The position numbers were made by a program, and so were the translations under genes. The notes beneath the pieces are model-generated. The model saw only the letters and a list, made by a program, of their open reading frames with translations, did not search any database and was not told the origin of the DNA. 64,000 bases of DNA, taken from Eisenbergiella porci. Its GTDB lineage: Bacteria; Bacillota; Clostridia; Lachnospirales; Lachnospiraceae. Of this stretch, positions 25,944-34,787 are shown piece by piece. The stretch's first letter is position 1. Every line of letters starts with the position of its first letter. The DNA is taken from NCBI RefSeq assembly GCF_009696275.1, contig NZ_VUMI01000006.1:62001-126000 (forward strand), in the 5' to 3' direction.

Positions 25944-27008
25944 TTATACATGCGAAGCCTCAGAACACAATAGCTTTTCCAACCCTTCCGCAATTCTTAC
26001 GCTTCCATTTCCGTCAACCATTTTATGCATGGAATGTGCCAGGAAATATCTGTTATCATAACTGCTGCTCAGAGAAATAATGGCTTCCGCCAGCTTTTCT
26101 ATAAAATCAGTCGCAGTCCTCACATCGCCAACATAAGGGATTCCGGCAAAACGTTCCATATCCCTGGCTCCGGTCAGCTGATTATCCGCCATAGTAAAGC
26201 TGACGGCCGGGACTCCTGCGGCACACAGTTCATATAATGTGGTTCCGGCCGCGGAAACGGCAAGATCACACCGGCATATCAATGCCGCCATATCTGAAAC
26301 CTTTTCATAGAGCCTGATAGCTGGATTCCCATCTGCCAAAAGGTTCAGGGCGGCGCGGCCGGAATGCATGGGACCGGCCAATATATGATAGCATATTTCC
26401 TGTTCCCCGGGGAGGCAAAGAAGCCTGTTTATGAGACGTTCCGCCACGCCACAGGGGTCGGTGCCCCCGGTAGAAATAAGAATGTCCTTCGCTTGCGGCC
26501 TTACTTCCGGATGAAGGCCGCGGAACTGTTTCCTGAGGGGAGTATAAGACAGCCCCAACAGTTTGTAAGGGCAGTTTCTGTAAAAATCCGCCGGAGGGGC
26601 GGCATCATAGTTTATAATCAGATCCACCGGATAATCAAAGGAATAGATATCGTCAATATAAGCAGTTTTCGCCGCCTTATGAAGCCCCTCCAGATATGGC
26701 GGGGTAACAAAATAGGAATCTATCAGCACACAGCCGATATTATTTTCAAATACGGCAGTGAAAAGCCTGTCCAGTTCAGCGGCAGGATTGCGGTAGTCCG
26801 TATCCAGACATATCACGGGAAAATTTTCTCCCCCAGCCATAAAAGAACGGAGCAGCTGTCCGCTGTTGTGATCAGCGACCGCAAAAAGAACAGGAAGATT
26901 CCGTTCCTTCAATGCTTGCGCAACAGACAGGCAGCGCATCAGATGCCCCGTTGCAATTTCCTGATTACCGTCTGCCCGGATAAGAATTCCCTTTTTCCCA
27001 GTCTCCAT
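25944..27008 (-). CDS. pseG: UDP-2,4-diacetamido-2,4,6-trideoxy-beta-L-altropyranose hydrolase
   Basis: This 354-residue GT-B-fold hydrolase removes UDP from the diacetylated altrose intermediate before PseI. GILIRADGNQEIATGHLMRCLSVAQAL contains the catalytic His of the GHxxR motif, and DILISTGGTDPCG plus VSAAGTTLYELCAAGVPAVSF form the UDP-binding region. Length is normal and no fused acetyltransferase domain is present, so PseH must be separate. It is the first gene of the minus-strand operon, with a good promoter 55 bases upstream. Confidence 0.91.
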   Translation of the reverse strand: METGKKGILIRADGNQEIATGHLMRCLSVAQALKERNLPVLFAVADHNSGQLLRSFMAGGENFPVICLDTDYRNPAAELDRLFTAVFENNIGCVLIDSYFVTPPYLEGLHKAAKTAYIDDIYSFDYPVDLIINYDAAPPADFYRNCPYKLLGLSYTPLRKQFRGLHPEVRPQAKDILISTGGTDPCGVAERLINRLLCLPGEQEICYHILAGPMHSGRAALNLLADGNPAIRLYEKVSDMAALICRCDLAVSAAGTTLYELCAAGVPAVSFTMADNQLTGARDMERFAGIPYVGDVRTATDFIEKLAEAIISLSSSYDNRYFLAHSMHKMVDGNGSVRIAEGLEKLLCSEASHV

Positions 27009-27062
27009 TTAACAGTCTCCCAAAAACGGATATTAAATTATCCTCTTTTATTTTCTTTTATT

Positions 27063-27091
27063 ATTATACCTGCTGGAATAAATCCGGTAAA
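27063..27091 (-). promoter_or_regulatory. Sigma-A-type promoter for the minus-strand pse operon
   Basis: On the minus strand, TTTACC (27091-27086) and a perfect TATAAT (27068-27063) are spaced by 17 bases, about 55 bases upstream of the pseG start. It diverges from the promoter at 27158-27186, with a palindrome between them. Confidence 0.65.
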
Positions 27092-27098
27092 GGAAAAA

Positions 27099-27129
27099 GT
27101 AACAGTTCGGCCGAAGACTGAACTGTTAC
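27099..27129. repeat. 31-bp GTAACAGTTC palindrome between divergent promoters
   Basis: GTAACAGTTCGGCCGAAG runs into ACTGAACTGTTAC, a near-perfect inverted repeat. It is almost identical to the last 31 bases of element C (30653-30683), differing at two positions by eye. It lies between the pseG promoter and the + strand promoter, where it could act as an operator or a two-way terminator. Confidence 0.75.
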
Positions 27130-27157
27130 AGGAAAAAAGAGAAGACTTGTTTTTTAT

Positions 27158-27186
27158 TTGCCTGCAATCCCGAAAAGTGCTATACT
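27158..27186 (+). promoter_or_regulatory. Sigma-A-type promoter for the 27.2-30.5 kb segment
   Basis: TTGCCT (27158-27163) and TATACT (27181-27186) are spaced by 17 bases, about 45 bases before the first candidate start codon of the DUF6311-like gene. Confidence 0.65.
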
Positions 27187-27229
27187 TGCATCAGTTAACG
27201 GCACATGATACTTTACCACGTTGAAGTGC

Positions 27230-28927
27230 ATGGAAAGCCGGAAACAGGGAGGTATAAAGGATACTGTGCAGGCCGGTTTAAATTATTGGAAAAAGAACAA
27301 TGTGTTGATACTTGGCACATTGGTTGGAATTGTTACGTTTATCTGTATATTTGGGGTTCATGTACTGAATGTCACCTACACGGACTGGCTCCTGGGTGGC
27401 GGGGATCTGACTCAAAATTATCTGGGCTGGTGCCTTTTCAGGAACAGTGACTGGTTTTTCCCTTTTGGGCTGATGGATAATGCATCTTATCCTAATGCGG
27501 TATCCGTTATCTTTACGGATTCCGTGCCTCTGTTTGCCGTATTTTTTAAAATATTCAAGGCGGTTCTGCCGGATAGATTCCAGTATTTTGGTATCTGGGT
27601 CATGCTTTGTATGGGCGCCCAAGGCGCTTTTGGGGCGCTTCTGATTTATCATTATGTAAAAAAGAAAGCGGAAGCAGTTGTGGGCAGCCTTCTTTTTGTA
27701 ATTACGCCTGCGATGCTGGGGCAGATGTCCCTGAACCTGGCGCTGGGCGCTCAGTGGCTGGTGTTGTGTTCTCTGTATCTGGGAATCCGCAGAATGGAAA
27801 TGAGCGAAAAAAGGTTTGAGCTTGCCTGGGGAATTGCCGGGTTTTTGACGGGAAGTATACAGATGTATTTTATTCCCATGTGCGGTTTTGTCCTTCTCAG
27901 CTTTCTGCTTTCCGATCTGCTGCGGAGAAAAAAAATCAGGCAGGATGTCCTTGCACTGCTGGCATACCTGGGAGCTGCGGTTGGAGTTGTAGCATTGCTG
28001 GGAGGTTTTTCACACAATCATATGCCGGATACGTCTCAGTTCGGACAGTCCAGCTTTAATCTGAATGGCCTGTGGAATCCGCAGGGGTGGTCTCAGTATC
28101 TGTCGGATCTTCCGGTTTACGGCGCAAATCCCTCAGAAGGGCTGGCCTTCCCTGGTACCGGAATTGTACTTACACTGATTGCGGCGGCCGCAGCCTGTCT
28201 GATACATACCATTTATAAGGTATTTATAAAAAAAGAAAAAAAGCTGACTCATCTTCGTTTTGACTGGGGCGAAAACGGTGTTGCATTTCTGATACTGGCA
28301 ATGATTTCTCTTTCTGTGGCTCTTTCCCCTCAGGCCGCCTGTGGAAGCAGTCTGATCTGGAACTATGAGCTTCCGGCCTGGCTATCCTCTCTGTGGCAGA
28401 GAATCAGCTGCTGCGGCAGGTTTATCTGGCCGGTGCTGTACCTGATAATTCTTGGCAGCGTTGTATGGATGGAGAAGGAAATGCCATGGGAAACCATGGC
28501 GGCAGTTCTTCTGGTGATTTTTGCCGTCCTGCAGATTGCCGACGGAAAATGGCAGCTGATGCAGCGGCAGGTGCAGTTTGGAACCGAGTTTGCTTACGAC
28601 AGCCGCCTGGAGGATGAAAAGTGGGATATGTGGGCCCGGGAGGGTGATAATAAGCATATGGTTTTTGTGGGCCTGGATGACGAGGATTTATTGAATGACC
28701 TGAGCGCATATGCGGCTGAAAATGGTATGACGATTAATTATTTTAATGCCGCCTGCCAGACGATAAGGACAAAGGCAGTGGAGGATTTGGTGGAGTCGCT
28801 GATTAATCCGCGGGAGGATACGATGTATATTTATAAGGCGGCTGATGAGGGGAACTGTATTGATACACGCATGGAGTATGATGCGGTGGATGGGGTAATT
28901 GTGGGGATGGTGAAGAAACAGGGTTAG
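27230..28927 (+). CDS. DUF6311-like polytopic membrane protein, probable GT-C glycosyltransferase
   Basis: About 565 residues with roughly eleven membrane helices and a soluble C-terminal domain of about 110 residues. The first outer loop reads TDWLLGGGDLTQNYLGW, then WFFPFGLMDNASYPNAVSVIFTDS and RFQYFGIWVM, the pattern I associate with DUF6311. An acidic residue in the first loop and the large helical body match the GT-C plan, but catalysis is not proven. The start is uncertain: the ATG at 27230 has no RBS, whereas a GTG at 27266 has GGGAGG and AAAGG before it. Confidence 0.75.
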   Translation: MESRKQGGIKDTVQAGLNYWKKNNVLILGTLVGIVTFICIFGVHVLNVTYTDWLLGGGDLTQNYLGWCLFRNSDWFFPFGLMDNASYPNAVSVIFTDSVPLFAVFFKIFKAVLPDRFQYFGIWVMLCMGAQGAFGALLIYHYVKKKAEAVVGSLLFVITPAMLGQMSLNLALGAQWLVLCSLYLGIRRMEMSEKRFELAWGIAGFLTGSIQMYFIPMCGFVLLSFLLSDLLRRKKIRQDVLALLAYLGAAVGVVALLGGFSHNHMPDTSQFGQSSFNLNGLWNPQGWSQYLSDLPVYGANPSEGLAFPGTGIVLTLIAAAAACLIHTIYKVFIKKEKKLTHLRFDWGENGVAFLILAMISLSVALSPQAACGSSLIWNYELPAWLSSLWQRISCCGRFIWPVLYLIILGSVVWMEKEMPWETMAAVLLVIFAVLQIADGKWQLMQRQVQFGTEFAYDSRLEDEKWDMWAREGDNKHMVFVGLDDEDLLNDLSAYAAENGMTINYFNAACQTIRTKAVEDLVESLINPREDTMYIYKAADEGNCIDTRMEYDAVDGVIVGMVKKQG

Positions 28928-28954
28928 TTTTGACGGGAAAGGATAAAAACAGCT

Positions 28955-30541
28955 ATGAATGAAAATAGAGATACCTTTAAAGAAATATTATTAAAAATCC
29001 CCTTCCATATCAGGTGCTGCCTGGTTTCCGGAATCCTGTGGGGAATTATAACTCATGCCTATATGCTGACCAATAAGCTGCCGAACTGGGATGACATCAA
29101 TAATGTGGGCGGGTATGCAGTCGGCTCGGAATTCGGCAGATGGTTTTTGAAATATGTCAATCCGCTGGATGGGATTTGGAGCGTACCCTGGCTGAGTGGG
29201 ATTTTCTCCATCGTCCTGATTTCCGCTGCCGCCTGCTTTGTCCTTTCCACGCTGCATCTTAGAAGTACAACCTCCGCGGTCCTGATTCCGCTGATGATGC
29301 TGTCCTTCCCCAGCATGTGCAGCCTGTTTACCTTCATGTTTACCGCGGACTGCTATGCCGTAGGCATATTGCTGGCCTGTGCGGGTGCGTGGCTGATTAG
29401 GAAATACCGCTTCGGTTTCCTGCCAGGGATAGTCTGCCTGGTTCTGAGCATGGGAATCTATCAGGCATATCTGTGCCTGGCGCTGGGCATTCTGGTAATG
29501 GGGCTTTTTCTGGATATGCTTGAGGAAAACAGCCGGACCGCCGATGTTTTCCGAAGGGGAGTGAAGGCCTTTGTCGTGGCCTGCATTTCCGTCGTTATCT
29601 ATACGATTGTTTCCAGAATCGTATATCCCCAGCTGGATGCCTATAACGGCCTGGATCAGATGGGGAAAATTGATTTAATCCGTCTTCCCAGGCTGATACT
29701 TCGTTCCTACAAATGGGTGGTGCAGTATTTTATTCTGAAGCCCTTTTCCTTTGTGACTGCGGCCGCCTGGGCGCTGAATGTGGCTTCCTGCCTTCTTACG
29801 GCTGGCCTGGTTATCGCCTTTTTTATAAGAAAAAAAATATATAAAGATTCAGGCAGCGCCATCCTGTACATTTTTCTTGCCATGATGGTGCCCCTGGCTA
29901 TGGGTTCTATCATTATTATGGCGCCGGATGCCAGCATAAGCATGCTGATGCTTTACCAATACCATATCCTGTATACCTTTCTTGCCGCCCTTCTGGAAAA
30001 AAGCCAGGATACCCAGTCCGGCCTGTTCCTGGCGGATGCGGGAAAGGTGAGGGCAGGCAGGATACTGGGCTATGTGGTTGCGGCAGTTCTTCTGCTGGTG
30101 GGCTACCAGAATTTTGTTGTGACAAACCAGGCCTATTTCCGGATGGGAATTGCCTATGAAAGATCCTATGCATATTACAACCGTATCATGGAAAGGATTG
30201 AAGCCACAGCAGGCTATCAGCCGGGCGACCCCTTTGCGCTGATAGGGGAATATGGCCTGAGCGAGACGCCTGATCTGCTGGGCAGCTATTCCATGGATGG
30301 TGACAGGTTTACGGATTTATCCGGCGTGGCGAAGGAAACCGGGCTCCTTACCAGCGGCGTACGTTATAATTTTATGAAGACCTATATTGGCGTGGAAATG
30401 CCGGAGGTAAGCGAGGAAGCTGTCGAGGCCATTAAGGAGACAAAGGAATATCAGGAAATGCCTGCTTATCCGGCGGACGGCTGCGTGAAACAGATAGAGG
30501 GTGTATGGGTTGTTAAAACCTGTGAGGAAACAAAAGGGTAA
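28955..30541 (+). CDS. GtrII-like glucosyltransferase family membrane protein
   Basis: A 528-residue protein with about eleven membrane helices. NWDDINNVGGYAVGSEFGRWFLKY in the first outer loop carries the Asp pair and GRW motif of the GtrII family (PF14264), which in phages and enteric bacteria adds glucosyl side groups to O-antigen from undecaprenyl-phosphate glucose. TADCYAVGILLACAGAW and SMGIYQAYLCLALG are further family features. Its lipid donor would need a GtrB-like enzyme such as those at 3073 or 40114. RBS AAAGGA precedes the ATG. Confidence 0.82.
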   Translation: MNENRDTFKEILLKIPFHIRCCLVSGILWGIITHAYMLTNKLPNWDDINNVGGYAVGSEFGRWFLKYVNPLDGIWSVPWLSGIFSIVLISAAACFVLSTLHLRSTTSAVLIPLMMLSFPSMCSLFTFMFTADCYAVGILLACAGAWLIRKYRFGFLPGIVCLVLSMGIYQAYLCLALGILVMGLFLDMLEENSRTADVFRRGVKAFVVACISVVIYTIVSRIVYPQLDAYNGLDQMGKIDLIRLPRLILRSYKWVVQYFILKPFSFVTAAAWALNVASCLLTAGLVIAFFIRKKIYKDSGSAILYIFLAMMVPLAMGSIIIMAPDASISMLMLYQYHILYTFLAALLEKSQDTQSGLFLADAGKVRAGRILGYVVAAVLLLVGYQNFVVTNQAYFRMGIAYERSYAYYNRIMERIEATAGYQPGDPFALIGEYGLSETPDLLGSYSMDGDRFTDLSGVAKETGLLTSGVRYNFMKTYIGVEMPEVSEEAVEAIKETKEYQEMPAYPADGCVKQIEGVWVVKTCEETKG

Positions 30542-30546
30542 ATTTG

Positions 30547-30683
30547 GTAACAGTTCAGGAAGGTTTGTGCATTCACTGCACAAACCGTGAGAAAACGTGG
30601 TGGCAGCAGGCATCCGCCCCTCGCCGAAGGCGAGTTATAATGGGCGGATGCGGTAATAGTTCGGCCGAAGGCTGAACTGTTAC
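30547..30683. repeat. MITE-like intergenic element, copy C
   Basis: This 137-bp element has perfect 12-bp ends, GTAACAGTTCAG and CTGAACTGTTAC. Inside are a 9-bp hairpin GGTTTGTGC / GCACAAACC and a second hairpin CATCCGCCC / GGGCGGATG with TCGCC-GAA-GGCGA at its tip. The layout of ends, two hairpins and linker equals copy A although the inner sequence differs. It starts just after the GtrII-like gene and ends 6 bases before a promoter -35 box. Confidence 0.8.
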
Positions 30684-30688
30684 TAAAT

Positions 30689-30723
30689 TTGCTTTTTGAA
30701 GGTAATGTATGGTAAAATATAAT
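30689..30723 (+). promoter_or_regulatory. Promoter for the GT52-like gene
   Basis: Two overlapping solutions exist: TTGAAG (30696-30701) with TATAAT (30718-30723) at 16 bases, or TTGCTT (30689-30694) with TAAAAT (30713-30718) at 18. Either would start transcription a few bases before the RBS TAAGGAG of the gene at 30750. Confidence 0.55.
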
Positions 30724-30749
30724 GATATTTTTTTATAAGGAGCAGCGGC

Positions 30750-31823
30750 ATGAATGAGAGAATCTATGTCTGCCACACTTTTTATCATGTATATATTGCC
30801 TGTCTGAAGGAATTAAACCTGCCCGGAGACAGAAGGGGACAGGCCTGCCTGGTGCTGAGTACGATGTCCAATGATTTTGGGAATCTGAAGGCCAGGGCGG
30901 AGCGTTCCGGTCTTTTCCGGCAGGTTTTTGTTTTTGAGGAAAAGGAGGAGGGCTTTTTTCCTGTTTTGAAAAAGTACCATACGGATCGAGGGAACCTGGT
31001 ACTGAACATGCTGGCAAGAATCCGTTTCTGCAAGCTTTTGGGGAAACTTCAGGAGCCTTTTGTGCCGGTGGATTTCAGGGCTTATAAGGACATTTATGTA
31101 TTCTGTGATTCTGATCCGATAGGATATTATTTAAGCTGGAAGAAAATCAGGTATCATGCCATGGAGGACGGGCTGGACTGTATCCGCTATTATGATACGG
31201 CCAGATATGATAACAGAGGACATTTCAGGCTGAAGGCCTTTCTCGCCTCCCTGAACCTGATTTTCATACAGAACGGCTGGGGAAAATACTGTATCGATAT
31301 GGAAGTGAATGATATTTCCGTTTTGGAGTATCCCTGCCCCAAATATGTGGAATGCTCCAGGGAAAAGCTGACACAGCGGCTGACGGCAGAGGATAAGAGC
31401 TGCCTGCTGGGAATTTTCCTGGAGGACAGGGAACGGCTGGTAAAACAGCTGACGGAAGGGAAGAATCATGAAAATAAAATTCTGATACTGACCGAGCCGC
31501 TTTGTGATTTGGAAACGAGAGAACGGATCTTCCGTGATATTATAGAGCTTTACGGAAAAGGAATGCAGATCATTTTAAAGCCCCATCCCAGAGACCTGCT
31601 GGATTATGAAAAATGTTTTCCGGGCTGCGTGGTGTTATCTGGGAAGTTTCCTATGGAAATGATGAATTTTCTTCCGGATATCCATGTGAAAAAGGTGATC
31701 TCCGTATTCACCGTGCCCGCCTCCATCGGTTTTGCAGAGGAAACCGTCTTTCTGGGGGAGGATTTCATGGACAAATACGAAGCGCCGGAAATTCACCGGC
31801 AGAATGAGCAGATAAAGGATTAA
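30750..31823 (+). CDS. GT52-like glycosyltransferase, candidate pseudaminyl/sialyl-type transferase
   Basis: A 357-residue cytosolic protein. The opening YVCHTFYHVYIACLKEL resembles GT52 and polysialyltransferase N-termini. HAMEDGLDCIRYY gives the (D/E)(D/E)G motif and ILKPHPRD the HP motif; this pair is shared by bacterial sialyltransferase families GT38, GT52 and GT80, where Asp/Glu and His act in catalysis and CMP binding. CMP-pseudaminic acid appears to be the only CMP-sugar made in the window, so that is its likely donor. It has its own promoter and precedes the ABC flippase gene. Confidence 0.75.
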   Translation: MNERIYVCHTFYHVYIACLKELNLPGDRRGQACLVLSTMSNDFGNLKARAERSGLFRQVFVFEEKEEGFFPVLKKYHTDRGNLVLNMLARIRFCKLLGKLQEPFVPVDFRAYKDIYVFCDSDPIGYYLSWKKIRYHAMEDGLDCIRYYDTARYDNRGHFRLKAFLASLNLIFIQNGWGKYCIDMEVNDISVLEYPCPKYVECSREKLTQRLTAEDKSCLLGIFLEDRERLVKQLTEGKNHENKILILTEPLCDLETRERIFRDIIELYGKGMQIILKPHPRDLLDYEKCFPGCVVLSGKFPMEMMNFLPDIHVKKVISVFTVPASIGFAEETVFLGEDFMDKYEAPEIHRQNEQIKD

Positions 31824-31832
31824 GGTATTGCG

Positions 31833-33584
31833 ATGAGAAAAATCATAAAGAAAATGAACATCCTTCTGGATGGAAAACAGAAGGCCAAGATGGGGGGGAT
31901 TGTGGTGCTGATGATTATCGGCGCCCTTCTTGAGGCCTGCAGCATCGGCCTGGTCATCCCTGTGATCACCACGCTCCTGGATCCGGCGGCTGTGACCGGG
32001 GATGGGTATCTGGGAGATATCTACCGTTTCCTCGGCATGGAGAGCACCGGGCAGTTTACCATAATCATGCTGCTGGCCATTATCGCAGCATTTGTGTTAA
32101 AAAATATTTTTCTTTATTTTCAGAATGTAATTCAGCTGCGCTTTGTATACACGAATCAGTTTGCCACCTCCCGTAAGATGATGATTAATTTTATGGAGCG
32201 TCCCTATGAATATTATCTGAACGCGGACACTTCCGTGATCCAGCGAAGCATCACCTCGGATGTGAACAATATGTATGGTCTGATCCTTTCCTCGCTGCAG
32301 CTGACCAGTGAAATTATCATGTTTGTTGTCCTTATCGTGGTGCTGATGACTCAGGACCCGGTGATGATTCTTACCATTGCCGCGCTGCTTGTGGTGGTGC
32401 TTCTTATCATTAAGGGGATTCTCAAGCCCATTATGATCAGGGCGGGAGAGGAAAACCAGGAATATTACAGCGGCCTGTATAAATGGATTGACCAGTCCGT
32501 TATGGGAATCAAGGAAATCAAAATTGCCAATAAGGAAAATTATTTTATCAACGAATATTCCAAGTGCGGCTCGGGCTACGTGGGGGCGGTGCAGAAATAT
32601 AATATCTATAACGCAACCCCCCGCCTGCTGATAGAAACGGTATGTATTGCAGGGCTGGTGTTGTATTTGATCCTGCAGATTGCGGCGGGAAAGGATGTTA
32701 CCCAGATGCTGAGCCAGATCGGCGTTTTTGCAGTGGCGGCCATGCGTCTTCTGCCAAGCGCCAACCGCATTAATAACTATCTCACCTCAATTTCCTACTT
32801 TGAGCCCTTTTTCATGGGGGTAAGCGACAACCTGCAGCAGGATATCAATGACGGGAACGTGAATTATGACGAGCAGAATTACCGCAGGAAAAAGGAGGTT
32901 CCCAAGCTTCCTGTCCTGTCGAAAATAGAACTGCAGGATATTGTTTATAAATATCCCAACTCGGAGGCTCTGATTTTTGATCACGCACAGATGGAAATTC
33001 CCGTGGGCTGCTCCGTGGGCGTGGTAGGCACCTCGGGCGCCGGAAAGACGACGATCATTGACATCCTTCTGGGTCTTTTGGATATCCAGGAGGGCAGGAT
33101 CCTGGCTGACGGCGTGGAAGTGAGGGAACACTATGAGGAGTGGCTGAAAAATATCGGCTATATTCCTCAAACCATTTTCATGATTGATGCATCTATCAGA
33201 AAGAATGTTGCTTTCGGCGTGCCGGATGAGGATATTGATGATGCCAAGGTATGGCAGGCGCTGAAGGAAGCGCAGCTGGATGAATTTGTGAGAGGGCTTC
33301 CGGAGGGGCTGGATACGGGAATCGGGGAGCGGGGAATCCGTCTTTCCGGCGGTCAGAGGCAGCGTATCGGTATTGCCAGGGCATTGTTTGAGGATCCTGA
33401 GGTACTGGTGCTGGATGAAGCCACCTCTGCGCTGGATAATGAGACGGAAGCGGCGATTATGGACTCCATCAACCGCCTCCATGGCAGGAAAACCCTCATT
33501 ATTATAGCGCATCGTCTGCAGACGATTGAAAAATGCGATATGGTTTACCGGGTGGAAAACGGACAGATTGGCAGGGAGAGATAA
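31833..33584 (+). CDS. ABC transporter (PglK/MsbA-like lipid-linked oligosaccharide flippase)
   Basis: A 583-residue half-transporter with a six-helix permease (about residues 15-320) fused to an ATPase. VVGTSGAGKTTIIDILLGL is Walker A, LSGGQRQRIGIARALF the signature, and VLVLDEATSALD Walker B; the D-loop and switch His (IIAHRLQTI) are present. PglK-type proteins of this size flip lipid-linked oligosaccharides across the membrane. No Wzx-like flippase gene is visible in the window, so this is the best candidate to export the repeat units. It ends inside the open frame of the next gene but before its preferred start. Confidence 0.87.
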   Translation: MRKIIKKMNILLDGKQKAKMGGIVVLMIIGALLEACSIGLVIPVITTLLDPAAVTGDGYLGDIYRFLGMESTGQFTIIMLLAIIAAFVLKNIFLYFQNVIQLRFVYTNQFATSRKMMINFMERPYEYYLNADTSVIQRSITSDVNNMYGLILSSLQLTSEIIMFVVLIVVLMTQDPVMILTIAALLVVVLLIIKGILKPIMIRAGEENQEYYSGLYKWIDQSVMGIKEIKIANKENYFINEYSKCGSGYVGAVQKYNIYNATPRLLIETVCIAGLVLYLILQIAAGKDVTQMLSQIGVFAVAAMRLLPSANRINNYLTSISYFEPFFMGVSDNLQQDINDGNVNYDEQNYRRKKEVPKLPVLSKIELQDIVYKYPNSEALIFDHAQMEIPVGCSVGVVGTSGAGKTTIIDILLGLLDIQEGRILADGVEVREHYEEWLKNIGYIPQTIFMIDASIRKNVAFGVPDEDIDDAKVWQALKEAQLDEFVRGLPEGLDTGIGERGIRLSGGQRQRIGIARALFEDPEVLVLDEATSALDNETEAAIMDSINRLHGRKTLIIIAHRLQTIEKCDMVYRVENGQIGRER

Positions 33585-33615
33585 AGTTATCGATCAGGGC
33601 GGAAAGGAGAAAGCG

Positions 33616-34749
33616 GTGGCAGCAGGGAAAAAGAGACAGGCTAATTTTGAATTACTGCGTATGACAGCCATGCTCATGGTGGTTGCCATGCATTTCCTTT
33701 CCCATACGGGCGGGCTTCCCGAAGCGGGGCAGATGCCGGGGGCAAGAGGTACGGCGGCGGTTCTTGCGGAGTCCTTCTGTATTGTTGCGGTCAATGTTTA
33801 TGTCCTTATCAGCGGCTACTTTTTATCGGAAAGCGGCTTTTCTCTGAAGCGGCTTCTCAGGCTGCTGTTCCAGGTGCTCTTTTATACACTGCTGATTCCT
33901 CCCGTGCTGGTGCTCGCCGGGGTACTGCCTGCCGGGGAGGCTTTTCAGATATACCATATCTGGCAGTGCCTGTTTCCGGTGCAGGCGGGGCATTACTGGT
34001 TTGTGACTGCTTATGTGGTCATGTATCTGTTTTCCCCGGTGCTGAATGCGGCGGCGGGGGCCATGACGCAGAAGCAGCTGCGGATTACGCTCATGGGACT
34101 GCTGGTTTATTTCAGCCTTGGGAAAAGCGTGAGCATCCTTTTATTTTCATCAGACCGGTACGGCTACGATTTCGGCTGGTTCATTTTCCTTTATCTGACG
34201 GCGGCCTATATACGGAGGTACGGAATCCGTTTTTTTCAGGAAAAAAAGAGAGGTGCGCTTGTCTATTTCGGCTCCTGCGCGGCCGTGGCGGGAATTACCC
34301 TGGCTGCGCTTGTGGTATGTGCAAGGACCGGGGCGCTGGAATATTATGTAACGGTGCCCTTTCACTATAATTTCATTTTCTGCCTTACCGGGGCGTTGGG
34401 GCTGTTCATGGCCTTTGGCAGTCTGCGCATCCGTTCGGAAAAACTGGAACGCTGTATTTGCCGTCTGTCGCCGGGAATGTTCGGCGTATACCTGATCCAT
34501 GAGCACATGGATATCAGCGCAAGGTGGACCGGCTGGATTATCGGAACGCCGTCGGAGCATCTGGGCGGTTATCTGATGCAGATGACGGAGAGCGTACTGC
34601 TTGTGTTCCTTCTTGCAGCGGCAATTGACCTGCTTCGGGGCAAATGCTTTTTGCTTGCGGAGCACCTGCTTGCAAAGACCTCCTTCGGGAAAAAATGCGG
34701 GGAAGCCATCCGCCGCATTGATGACAGCATGGGAAGGCAGAAAGGGTGA
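33616..34749 (+). CDS. Acyltransferase 3 family membrane protein
   Basis: About 377 residues with ten membrane helices. NFELLRMTAMLMVVAMHF is the typical first helix with Arg and the catalytic His, and FCIVAVNVYVLISGYFLS is the second hallmark. Members O-acylate polysaccharides, usually with acetyl or succinyl groups. An open frame runs back to 33526 inside the ABC gene, but the GTG at 33616 is preceded by AAAGGAG with a 6-base gap, giving MAAGKKRQANFELLR as the start. It would be an outer-face decorating enzyme. Confidence 0.87.
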   Translation: MAAGKKRQANFELLRMTAMLMVVAMHFLSHTGGLPEAGQMPGARGTAAVLAESFCIVAVNVYVLISGYFLSESGFSLKRLLRLLFQVLFYTLLIPPVLVLAGVLPAGEAFQIYHIWQCLFPVQAGHYWFVTAYVVMYLFSPVLNAAAGAMTQKQLRITLMGLLVYFSLGKSVSILLFSSDRYGYDFGWFIFLYLTAAYIRRYGIRFFQEKKRGALVYFGSCAAVAGITLAALVVCARTGALEYYVTVPFHYNFIFCLTGALGLFMAFGSLRIRSEKLERCICRLSPGMFGVYLIHEHMDISARWTGWIIGTPSEHLGGYLMQMTESVLLVFLLAAAIDLLRGKCFLLAEHLLAKTSFGKKCGEAIRRIDDSMGRQKG

Positions 34750-34787
34750 TTCACAGTAACAGGATTGATATGGGGATAGAAATACCA

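Noticed and set aside
25772-26080. + strand frame across repeat copy A and pseG
   Set aside because: Runs through the inverted-repeat element and antisense to pseG; no motif or RBS.
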